Shown here: piece by piece, positions 57,094 to 64,000 of the stretch
Position numbering within the stretch: the first letter of the stretch is position 1
Layout of the letters: each line of letters starts with the position of its first letter
Assembly (NCBI RefSeq): GCF_900142985.1
Contig: NZ_LT670849.1
Span: 2,976,001-3,040,000, forward strand
Source of the DNA: Bradyrhizobium erythrophlei
Lineage (GTDB): Bacteria > Pseudomonadota > Alphaproteobacteria > Rhizobiales > Xanthobacteraceae
Direction: 5' to 3'
DNA length: 64,000 bases
The notes under the pieces: generated by a model
What the model was told of the DNA's origin: nothing
Seen by the model: only the letters and a program-made list of their open reading frames with translations
Databases searched by the model: none
Translations under genes and position numbers: made by a program

Positions 57094-59597
57094 TCCGCGG
57101 CGTTACGATGCGCCGCCTGGTCGAGGGGGAAGTCGCAGGTGACGGTCGTTCCCCCGCCCATGATCGAATCGACGCGCACCCGGCCCCCGTGCAGTTCGAC
57201 AAAGGATTTCACCAGCGGCAGGCCAAGGCCGGCGCCGCGGTGCCGCGATCCGTTGGAGTGGCTTTCGAACCAGTCGAACACCTTGTCCTTGACCTCGGGC
57301 GGAATGCCCGGGCCGCGATCGGTCACCGCAAACGTGACGTGATGGTCGGTACGCCTTGCGCTCAACGTAATCTCCGAGTCCTGCGGCGAAAAGCCGACGG
57401 CATTGGCAAGCAGATTGTAGAGCACCTGTACCACGCGTCCACCGTCCGCGACGAAGGTTCCGACGTTCGGATCGACGTCGATCTTGAGCTCGATGTGGTC
57501 GCGGGCCAGCCGATCCTGGATTCCCTCCGCCGCATTGTCGATGGCCTTGCGGATATCGACCGGGCCGATCTCGAGCGTCATCGCGCCGGCGTCGATGCTG
57601 GCAAGGTCGAGAATATTATTGATCAGGGCGAACAGCGAATTGGTCGAAGCGGTGATGTAGTTGAGGTACTCGGCCTGCTTCGGCACCAGGGGGCCCGTCG
57701 TCGGATCGTTGAGAAGGTGCGCAAATCCGATGATCGTGGTCAGCGGCGAGCGCAGTTCGTAGGAGACGTGATGGACGAAGTCGACCTTCATCTGGTCGGC
57801 GGTCTCCAGCGCCTCATTGCGTTCGCGCAGCGCTCGCTCGACGTTTTCGGTGTCGGTGATGTCCTGGAATGTCAGCATGTTGGCGCCGTCGGGCAGCGGC
57901 ATGGTCATGCAATCCAGCACGCTGCCGTCCTTGCGTTCCAGCTTGAGCGGCACCGCGATGCGGTTGTCGATACGGGTGATCGCCTCGCGCAGCACGCGCC
58001 AGGTTGCCGCGTCGTCGAACAGCGGCTGGCACCAGGTCTCGACGGTGTCGATATGCGGTTGCTGGCCCAGCGCTTCCGGCGACAGCTTCCACATGCTGGC
58101 AAAAGCGGGGTTGAACAGTTGGGCGCGGCCATTGCTGCCGAACACGGCGACGGCCTCCGTGAGGTTGTCGAGTGTTTCGCGCTGAACGCGGATCAGGCCG
58201 TCATAGCGCCGCGCCAGATCCAGGCTCTCGGTGACGTCGTCGAACAGATAGGTGACGCCACCTTCCGGATTGGGCGTGGTGACGACGCTGAGCGCCCGGC
58301 CGTCCGGCAGGTACCAGGTGTCCTTCTCCGGCTCGACGGCGCGATAGGCCTCATGCAGTTTGACCTTCCAGGCCCGGAAGTCCGGTTGCTCCGGCAGCTT
58401 GCGCGCGGCGCGCAGCCGGTCGAGCACGCTTGAATCGTCCGGATTGCTGTCGAGGAAGGTGCGGTCGAGGTCCCACAGCCGGCGATAGCTATCGTTGTAG
58501 AAGGCAAGCCGTCCGCGGCCGTCGAATACGGCAACGCCCGAGGAGAGCTGGTCGAGGGTGCGGCGATGGGCGTCCGCCATCCGCACCAGCGCCTCGCTCA
58601 GCGCATTGGCCTCCGACGCATCGATCGCGATGCCAACGCTGCCGCCGGCAATATTGAGCGCCTGGACGTCATGGAAGCGCCGCTCGCCGCCGACCACGAT
58701 CGGCAAGCGCGCGGCAAACGACGACGTTTCCTGCAAGGCGCGGTTCATGTCGGCGCGGTCGCTGCTGTCGAGCAGTTGCACGTTGCGCTCGATCGCGTCG
58801 TGAACGGTGGCCGCCTCGGCGGCTTTGGCATAGGCGCCATTGGCATATTGCAGGCTGCCATCGGCATTCTTGGCCCAGATCGGCCAGGGCGCCGCTTGCG
58901 CAAAGCCGCGCAGCATCTCGGTCTCCTGCAACAGCGCCCGGTGCCGCTGGTGGGTTTCGGCCAGTTCACGCCGAACGCCGGAAAGCTCGCGAATCCGCAC
59001 GATGGCCTGACCGCCGATGGCGCGGCCGCTGGCTTCGACGGGAGTTCCATTCGACGCAGTCAGGTTGAGCAGGAATCCTTCGCCATTTTCGCGCAAGGTG
59101 TCGATCGCGCGGTCCATTTGCTGGGCCGATGCCGGCGGCAACCAGGTTCCGAATGCGAGAATGCGCTGGGACAATTCCTGCGAGGTGATGGACGAAACGT
59201 CGCCGCTGATCTCGGGGCGATCTTCACCGGCAGGCCACGCAATCAGGACCTGAGGCTCGGCAAACAGCAGCGCGCGGTAGCGGTCGGCCTCGCTTTGCAG
59301 GCGCTGGATATCGCCGCGCAGCCCGGTCTCGGTCCGTGCCGCGCGCAGCCGCGTTCGCATCAACAGAATGGCGGCGACAACCGAGAAGCCGAGCAGCGAC
59401 AGGGCGGTCGTGAGCGCTGCGAACTCCTGATGGTTCATGCCGATGAAGTGCAGCCATGAAAGATCGGCCGCATAAGCTGGCTGGGACAGGCCCAATCCAG
59501 CCGCGACAACGACAGTTCCTTGGGTTGTCCGTCCGCCGCGTGCGAGTGAGGTGCACGACAGCAAGGTCCGGCGCAACGCCGCGATCACGCCCGACAT
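57090..59597 (-). CDS. divL: DivL-like atypical sensor kinase with tyrosine in the H-box
   Basis: An 835-residue membrane protein: N-terminal signal-like region, a membrane helix at about 60-80, then PAS-type sensory domains (about 235-330, 345-460, 475-590), a dimerisation helix and a histidine kinase-type ATPase domain. The phospho-acceptor position reads HHVSYELRSPLT, with Tyr613 in place of His. This is the hallmark of DivL, which in Caulobacter controls the CckA-CtrA cell-cycle pathway. Its neighbours (tsaE, addAB) are also those seen around divL in relatives. It is upstream of tsaE-amgK with a 4-bp overlap. Confidence 0.92.
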   Translation of the reverse strand: MSGVIAALRRTLLSCTSLARGGRTTQGTVVVAAGLGLSQPAYAADLSWLHFIGMNHQEFAALTTALSLLGFSVVAAILLMRTRLRAARTETGLRGDIQRLQSEADRYRALLFAEPQVLIAWPAGEDRPEISGDVSSITSQELSQRILAFGTWLPPASAQQMDRAIDTLRENGEGFLLNLTASNGTPVEASGRAIGGQAIVRIRELSGVRRELAETHQRHRALLQETEMLRGFAQAAPWPIWAKNADGSLQYANGAYAKAAEAATVHDAIERNVQLLDSSDRADMNRALQETSSFAARLPIVVGGERRFHDVQALNIAGGSVGIAIDASEANALSEALVRMADAHRRTLDQLSSGVAVFDGRGRLAFYNDSYRRLWDLDRTFLDSNPDDSSVLDRLRAARKLPEQPDFRAWKVKLHEAYRAVEPEKDTWYLPDGRALSVVTTPNPEGGVTYLFDDVTESLDLARRYDGLIRVQRETLDNLTEAVAVFGSNGRAQLFNPAFASMWKLSPEALGQQPHIDTVETWCQPLFDDAATWRVLREAITRIDNRIAVPLKLERKDGSVLDCMTMPLPDGANMLTFQDITDTENVERALRERNEALETADQMKVDFVHHVSYELRSPLTTIIGFAHLLNDPTTGPLVPKQAEYLNYITASTNSLFALINNILDLASIDAGAMTLEIGPVDIRKAIDNAAEGIQDRLARDHIELKIDVDPNVGTFVADGGRVVQVLYNLLANAVGFSPQDSEITLSARRTDHHVTFAVTDRGPGIPPEVKDKVFDWFESHSNGSRHRGAGLGLPLVKSFVELHGGRVRVDSIMGGGTTVTCDFPLDQAAHRNAAE

Positions 59598-59789
59598 GGT
59601 TTACCCCAATCCGCACGACCTCAGGCTCGGCGAATCCCCCCGCCGTGCGCGAATCAGCGACAATATCGCCAAGGAGACTCGAGGGGTACAGAGTCCAGAT
59701 CGTGAACGTGAATCGTCGCACGAAAAAATGCGGGATTAAGTCACCATCGGAGCGACTTTTTAAAGAAAATGCGGCCGGTCTTTTACAGA

Positions 59790-60245
59790 TTAGCGGCCGG
59801 TCGAGCCAAAACCGCCGCTGCCGCGCGCGGTGGTGGATAACGCCGCCACCGGGACAAGCTCTGCCTGAACCACTGAGGCGATCACCATCTGCGCGATGCG
59901 TTCGCCGCGCCGGACCGTAAACGGCACGTCGCTGTGATTGATCAGCGGCACGCCGATTTCGCCGCGATAGTCCGCGTCCACCGTGCCAGGTGCGTTCAAC
60001 ACGGTAACACCATGCTTTGCCGCAAGGCCCGAGCGCGGGCGAACCTGGGCCTCGTAACCCGGCGGCAAAGCCATCGAAATGCCGGTGGGGACGAGTGCGT
60101 ACTTGCCCGGTGCGAGAATGATCGGGGCGCCTTCTGGAACCGCGGCGAACAGATCGAGGCCGGCGGCGAGCTCGCTTTGATAGGCTGGCAAAGCCAGGCC
60201 TTCGCCGTTCGGCAGTTGCCGGACTTCGACTTTGACTGGATTCAT
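59790..60245 (-). CDS. dut: dUTP diphosphatase
   Basis: Trimeric enzyme that hydrolyses dUTP, keeping uracil out of DNA and supplying dUMP. At 151 residues it is normal. The five motifs are recognisable, including [35 protein letters not shown] and the C-terminal glycine-rich [12 protein letters not shown] that closes over the active site. Its start overlaps the coaBC stop by four bases. Confidence 0.97.
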   Translation of the reverse strand: MNPVKVEVRQLPNGEGLALPAYQSELAAGLDLFAAVPEGAPIILAPGKYALVPTGISMALPPGYEAQVRPRSGLAAKHGVTVLNAPGTVDADYRGEIGVPLINHSDVPFTVRRGERIAQMVIASVVQAELVPVAALSTTARGSGGFGSTGR

Positions 60246-61663
60246 GAAGATGGGCTCACGGTTTTGGCGACATGCGCGATCAGTTCGACGGCGACTTCTT
60301 CCTTGGTCATCACGGGCCAGGAATCAACCTCGATGTTCTCGCCATGGCGCGTCAGCAAATGCACGGTATTGCGGTCGCCGCCCATCACGCCGGTGGCCGG
60401 CGAGACATCGTTGGCGACGATCCAGTCGCAGCCCTTGCGGGCGATCTTGGTCTTGGCGTTCTCGATCAGGTGTTCGGTCTCGGCGGCAAACCCGATCACG
60501 AGCGGCGGCCGCCCGTCTTTGCGATGCGAGATCGTCGCCAGAATATCCGGATTTTCCACGAGCTGGAGCGGCGGCATGCCGGCGGCTGTCTTTTTCAATT
60601 TTTGCTCGCCTTCGCTGGCAACACGCCAGTCGGCCACGGCCGCGGCAAAGATCGCGATATCGACGGGCAACGTAGCCTCGACCTGCCGCAGCATGTCGCG
60701 CGCGGATTCGACATGCTTCACCGTCACCCCTAACGGGTCATCGAGCTCGACCGGGCCCGAGATCAGGGTGACATCGGCGCCGGCCGCATGCGCGGCGGCC
60801 GCGATGGCAAAGCCCTGTTTGCCGGAAGAGCGGTTGGCGATGTAGCGCACCGGATCGATCGGCTCATGCGTCGGCCCGGCCGTGATCAGCATGCGCTTGC
60901 CGGCAAGCGGCCTTGGCTGCGGCGGGCGTAACAGGCGCTCGGCGGCGGAGGCAATTTCCAGAGGCTCTGCCATTCGCCCTACGCCGGCCTCGCCTGCTTC
61001 GGCCATTTCGCCGGCATTGGGGCCGATCATGGCGATGCCGTCGCGCTGAAGTGTCGCGACGTTGCGTTTCGTCGCGGCGTTGTTCCACATCAGGGGATTC
61101 ATCGCGGGCGCAAGCAGGATCGGCACATCGGCAGCGAGGAGAATGGCGCTGGCGAGATCGTCGGCTGTGCCATGCGCGATCTTGGCCATCAGGTCGGCGG
61201 TCGCCGGCGCCACCACGATCAGGTCGCTGTCGCGCGCGAGGCGAATATGGCCGGCGTCGAACTCGCTGTCGGGATCGAACAGGTCCGTGTAGACGCGTTC
61301 ATGCGAAAGGGCGCTGGCGGCAAGCGGCGTGACAAAGTGCTGCGCGGCTTTGGTCAGCACGCAGCGGACGTCGATATGCCGCTCTTTCAGCCGGCGGATC
61401 AGGTCGAGCGATTTATAGGCCGCGATCCCGCCGCCGATGACCAGGGTCACGCGGGCGAGGCCGTCGTCCGCGCGGGTGGGCGGCAAGCGGCCGGGCGCTG
61501 ACGCCTGGGGAGCGGCCATAGGCGCGGCGGATGCCCCGTCATGAGCGGCTTCGCGAAGGATAACCCGTACCTCGTCCTCGACCGAACGGCCGCTGCGCGC
61601 GGCCCGCAGCCGCAAGGCGTCGCGGATGGCGTCGTCGAGTTTTCGAATGGTCAGGCTCGCCAT
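60242..61663 (-). CDS. coaBC: CoaBC with N-terminal FitA-like ribbon-helix-helix domain
   Basis: Bifunctional phosphopantothenate--cysteine ligase and decarboxylase of CoA synthesis, 473 residues. Residues 1-40 form a FitA-like RHH unit ([20 protein letters not shown], then an [15 protein letters not shown] helix) not found in E. coli CoaBC. An Ala/Pro linker (41-70) precedes CoaC (71-245: His139 in DAGHIRLA, Asn189 in PAMNPLMW; the usual Cys is Ala223) and CoaB (255-473: [26 protein letters not shown]). The start is supported by a GGAG site. ubiB ends 59 bp upstream, with a palindrome in the gap. Confidence 0.95.
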   Translation of the reverse strand: MASLTIRKLDDAIRDALRLRAARSGRSVEDEVRVILREAAHDGASAAPMAAPQASAPGRLPPTRADDGLARVTLVIGGGIAAYKSLDLIRRLKERHIDVRCVLTKAAQHFVTPLAASALSHERVYTDLFDPDSEFDAGHIRLARDSDLIVVAPATADLMAKIAHGTADDLASAILLAADVPILLAPAMNPLMWNNAATKRNVATLQRDGIAMIGPNAGEMAEAGEAGVGRMAEPLEIASAAERLLRPPQPRPLAGKRMLITAGPTHEPIDPVRYIANRSSGKQGFAIAAAAHAAGADVTLISGPVELDDPLGVTVKHVESARDMLRQVEATLPVDIAIFAAAVADWRVASEGEQKLKKTAAGMPPLQLVENPDILATISHRKDGRPPLVIGFAAETEHLIENAKTKIARKGCDWIVANDVSPATGVMGGDRNTVHLLTRHGENIEVDSWPVMTKEEVAVELIAHVAKTVSPSS

Positions 61664-61695
61664 GGCCGGCTCCGAAAGGGAGTTTCGATAGCGAT

Positions 61696-61715
61696 GCTAG
61701 CATTAAAATGATAGC
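61696..61715. promoter_or_regulatory. palindromic operator candidate upstream of coaBC
   Basis: GCTAGCATT and AATGATAGC form a dyad around AA with one mismatch, centred 42 bp before the coaBC start. With one flanking base each side it contains TGCTAGCA and TGATAGCA; as far as I recall, TGATAGCA is the FitA operator half-site. It fits autoregulation by the enzyme's RHH domain. Confidence 0.65.
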
Positions 61716-61722
61716 AATGCAA

Positions 61723-63297
61723 TCAAAGCTGACGAATAGCGAACAGGATTCCGATGAAGGTAGCGGCGATGATCCAGAGCGCAATCGTTCGCCAACGGTT
61801 CTTGCGGCCCTCGGTCCGGCCCATGGCCGCGATTGACTCTGCTGACAGGGTCAGTCCCTCCCGCGTCATGGTCTCGAGCTGCTCCAGCACGGTGACCGCG
61901 CGGGTCGCGAGTGAAGGTAGGCTCGCGGCGACCCGGCCAAGCTCGCCGGCGCCCGACATGACGCCCTCGATACGGCCAACTGGGCCGAGATTACGCTCGA
62001 TCCATTCACGCACTACGGGATCGGCGACCTTCCAGATGTCGAGTTTGGGGTCGAAACCGCGAGCGACCCCTTCGACCACCACCATGGTCTTTTGCAGCAG
62101 GATCAGTTCGGGGCGGGTGCGCATGTCGAACAGGCCGGTGACCTCGAGCAGCAAGGTCAACAGCCTCGCCATCGAGATTTCCTCGGCGGTGCGATTGTGG
62201 ATCGGCTCGCCGATGGCCCGGATGGCTTGCGCGAAATTGTCGACCGAATGATGCGACGGCACGTAGCCCGCTTCGAAATGCACCTCGGCGACGCGCCGAT
62301 AATCACGCGTGATGAAGCCGAGAAGGATCTCGGCGAGGAAGCGCCGTTCCTTTGGACCCAGTCGTCCCATGATGCCGAAGTCGACGGCCACCAGCCGGCC
62401 TTCATCGTCGAGGAACAGGTTGCCTGGATGCATGTCGGCGTGAAAAAAGCCGTCGCGCAGCGCGTGACGCAGAAAGCTCTGGATCACCTTGCGGCCGAGA
62501 TCCGGCAGATCGACTTTCGATTGCTCCAGCCGCGCGTGATCGGACAGTGCAATGCCGTCGATCCACTCCATGGTCAGGACGTTATGGGTGGTGCGGTCCC
62601 AGTCGACCGTCGGCACGCGAAAATCGGGATCGTCGCGGGTGTTTTCCGCCATCTCCGACATCGCTGCCGCTTCCAGGCGCAGGTCCATTTCCATCGCGAC
62701 CGAGCGCGACATCGTGTTGATGACTTCGATCAGCCGCAGCCGCCGCGCTTCGGCCGAATAGATTTCGGCTTGATGGGCGACAAAGAAGAAATCGGTGAGG
62801 TCGCGGCGGAAACGCGAGGCGACGTCAGGCCGCAGCACCTTCACAGCCACGGTGCAGCGGACGCTGTTACGTTCGACTTCGCCGCGATGCACCTGCGCGA
62901 TCGAGGCGGCGGCGACCGCGGGGCCGAGGCGGGCAAATGCCTGCGTAACAGGGCGTTCAAGCGATGTCGCGATCACGCTTTCCGCCTCTTCCTGCGGGAA
63001 CGGCGGCAAGCGGTCCTGCAAGCTTTCGAGGTCGCGCGCCAGCACCACGCCGACCACGTCAGGCCTCGTGGCGAGGAATTGTCCAAGCTTGAGATATGCA
63101 GGTCCGAGGCGCGTCAGCGCGCGCGACAGCCGCGGTCCCGACTTGGAGCCGGACCGCTCCAGGATCCGAGCGAGCCGCAGCGCCAACTGTCCCGGCGGCG
63201 GCACCAGCGAAGGATCGACCGATCCGAAGACGCCCTCACGCGCAAACACGAACGCGGCGCGGGCGAGCCGCGCGATGTGAAACAAAGCCGAAATCAC
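61723..63297 (-). CDS. ubiB: ABC1/UbiB family atypical kinase for ubiquinone synthesis
   Basis: Membrane-associated ATPase of the ABC1/ADCK family, required for ubiquinone hydroxylation steps. 524 residues. The KxGQ motif is in [15 protein letters not shown]; the kinase core includes [23 protein letters not shown] and [27 protein letters not shown]. Two C-terminal membrane helices follow (the last near [14 protein letters not shown]). It overlaps ubiE by four bases. Confidence 0.95.
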   Translation of the reverse strand: MISALFHIARLARAAFVFAREGVFGSVDPSLVPPPGQLALRLARILERSGSKSGPRLSRALTRLGPAYLKLGQFLATRPDVVGVVLARDLESLQDRLPPFPQEEAESVIATSLERPVTQAFARLGPAVAAASIAQVHRGEVERNSVRCTVAVKVLRPDVASRFRRDLTDFFFVAHQAEIYSAEARRLRLIEVINTMSRSVAMEMDLRLEAAAMSEMAENTRDDPDFRVPTVDWDRTTHNVLTMEWIDGIALSDHARLEQSKVDLPDLGRKVIQSFLRHALRDGFFHADMHPGNLFLDDEGRLVAVDFGIMGRLGPKERRFLAEILLGFITRDYRRVAEVHFEAGYVPSHHSVDNFAQAIRAIGEPIHNRTAEEISMARLLTLLLEVTGLFDMRTRPELILLQKTMVVVEGVARGFDPKLDIWKVADPVVREWIERNLGPVGRIEGVMSGAGELGRVAASLPSLATRAVTVLEQLETMTREGLTLSAESIAAMGRTEGRKNRWRTIALWIIAATFIGILFAIRQL

Positions 63298-64000
63298 AGA
63301 CGCCAGCCCGAATGCAACGCCACGATGCCGCCCGAAAAACTCTGCCAGCTCACGCGGGAAAAGCCGGCATGGCCAATCATCTCGGCAAACGCGCCGGGCT
63401 TCGGAAACTTGCGGATCGATTCCACGAGATACTGATACGACTCGGCGTCGCCGGTGACGGCGCGGCCGAGTTGCGGGATCACCTTGAACGAAAACAGATC
63501 GTAGATCCGATCGAGCCCCGGCACGTCGACCGATGAGAATTCAAGACACAGGAATCGGCTGCCCGGCCGCAGTACGCGATAAGCCTCGCGCAGCGCGTGA
63601 TCGATCCGCGGGACGTTGCGGATGCCGAACGCGATGGTGTAGGCGTCGAACGAGGAGTTCGCGAAAGCAAGCTCCTCGGCATTGCCTTCGACAAACGACA
63701 CGCGATCGTCGAGATGCCGCGCGGCGGCACGTTCGCGCCCCACGCCAAGCATATCGGAATTGATGTCGCACACGGTCGCCTTGAAGCCGCTTCCGCCCGC
63801 CTCTGCGGCGCGGAACGCGATATCGCCGGTGCCGCCAGCGACATCGAGCAGGGCAAACGGAATATCGGAGCGCGGCGGATTGAGCGCATTGATCATCAGG
63901 TCTTTCCAGACGCGATGCAGGCCCGCCGACATCAGATCGTTCATCAGGTCGTAGCGCCGCGCCACGCTGTGAAAGACGTCATTTACCAGCGTCTGCTTGT
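63294..64000 (-). CDS. ubiE: ubiquinone/menaquinone methyltransferase UbiE, 5' end outside the window
   Basis: SAM-dependent C-methyltransferase of quinone synthesis. The frame continues to the last base of the window ([17 protein letters not shown]), so about 15-20 N-terminal residues are missing. Visible are the SAM motif [18 protein letters not shown], the [20 protein letters not shown] segment and the C-terminal [13 protein letters not shown]. It is the first of the ubiE-ubiB-coaBC-dut run on the minus strand. Confidence 0.95.
   Translation of the reverse strand, partial: KQTLVNDVFHSVARRYDLMNDLMSAGLHRVWKDLMINALNPPRSDIPFALLDVAGGTGDIAFRAAEAGGSGFKATVCDINSDMLGVGRERAAARHLDDRVSFVEGNAEELAFANSSFDAYTIAFGIRNVPRIDHALREAYRVLRPGSRFLCLEFSSVDVPGLDRIYDLFSFKVIPQLGRAVTGDAESYQYLVESIRKFPKPGAFAEMIGHAGFSRVSWQSFSGGIVALHSGWRL

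Noticed and set aside
57039..58433. A 464-residue open frame antisense to divL
   Set aside because: It covers the kinase domain of divL in reverse and shows no family features.

Overview
The window reads as a stretch of core chromosome from a GC-rich alphaproteobacterium of the Bradyrhizobium/Rhodopseudomonas type (Nitrobacteraceae). Four things point there: the gene order (infC, rpmI, rplT, pheS, pheT; lptC, lptA, lptB, rpoN, hpf, ptsN; trpF, trpB, trpA, accD, folC; ubiE, ubiB, coaBC, dut; divL, tsaE/amgK, murU, addB, addA, trxA), a probable ROSE thermometer in front of an hsp20 gene, a DivL-type kinase, and many short palindromic repeats of the kind seen in Rhizobiales. There is no rRNA, CRISPR, phage or classical insertion sequence. 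Two tRNA genes are present, Leu(CAG) and Ala(GGC).

Layout. 1-9 kb: lysine synthesis (dapB), glycolysis (gpmA), DNA repair (ogt/ada-like, nth), a periplasmic binding protein, a polysaccharide deacetylase, an EI24/CysZ-like membrane protein and a YiiX-like cysteine hydrolase. 9-11.5 kb: a Tat-exported amine oxidase overlapping a Dph6-like ATP pyrophosphatase. 11.5-18 kb (minus strand): infC, rpmI, rplT, pheS and pheT, with a DUF559 nuclease-like cassette between pheS and pheT and a small exported protein gene on the opposite strand between infC and rpmI. 18-25 kb: alpha/beta hydrolase, NTF2-like protein, queG, GST, uppP, an NDUFA9-like protein, tRNA-Leu, an RHH regulator and ribonuclease D. 25.7-31.7 kb (plus strand): lipopolysaccharide transport (lptC, lptA, lptB), then rpoN, hpf and ptsN. 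31.7-35.7 kb: heat-shock unit (hsp20, DUF1150), a CoA transferase, the divergent ohr/ohrR pair, tRNA-Ala and a FYDLN protein. 35.8-47 kb (plus strand): aroA, cmk, rpsA, sppA, ihfB, lapA-like, trpFBA, accD and folC. 47-64 kb (minus strand): trxA, addA, addB, murU, a PilZ gene, tsaE-amgK, divL, dut, coaBC, ubiB and ubiE.

Regulation visible in the sequence includes a sigma-54 promoter in front of ptsN, a sigma-32 promoter plus ROSE hairpin in front of hsp20, OhrR-type palindromes between ohr and ohrR, an ATT start codon for infC, an operator-like palindrome in front of a ribbon-helix-helix gene, and another in front of coaBC.

The most unusual points are: (1) CoaBC carries an N-terminal FitA-like ribbon-helix-helix DNA-binding domain, and a palindrome with a FitA-type half-site lies in the short gap before its start, suggesting a self-regulating CoA-synthesis enzyme; (2) a DUF559 nuclease-like gene flanked by 36-bp inverted repeats sits between pheS and pheT and resembles a small repeat-borne mobile cassette; (3) three intergenic hairpins share one architecture (10-bp outer stem, 3-nt bulge, conserved inner stem). 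These readings rest on the sequence and general family knowledge; no searches were run.
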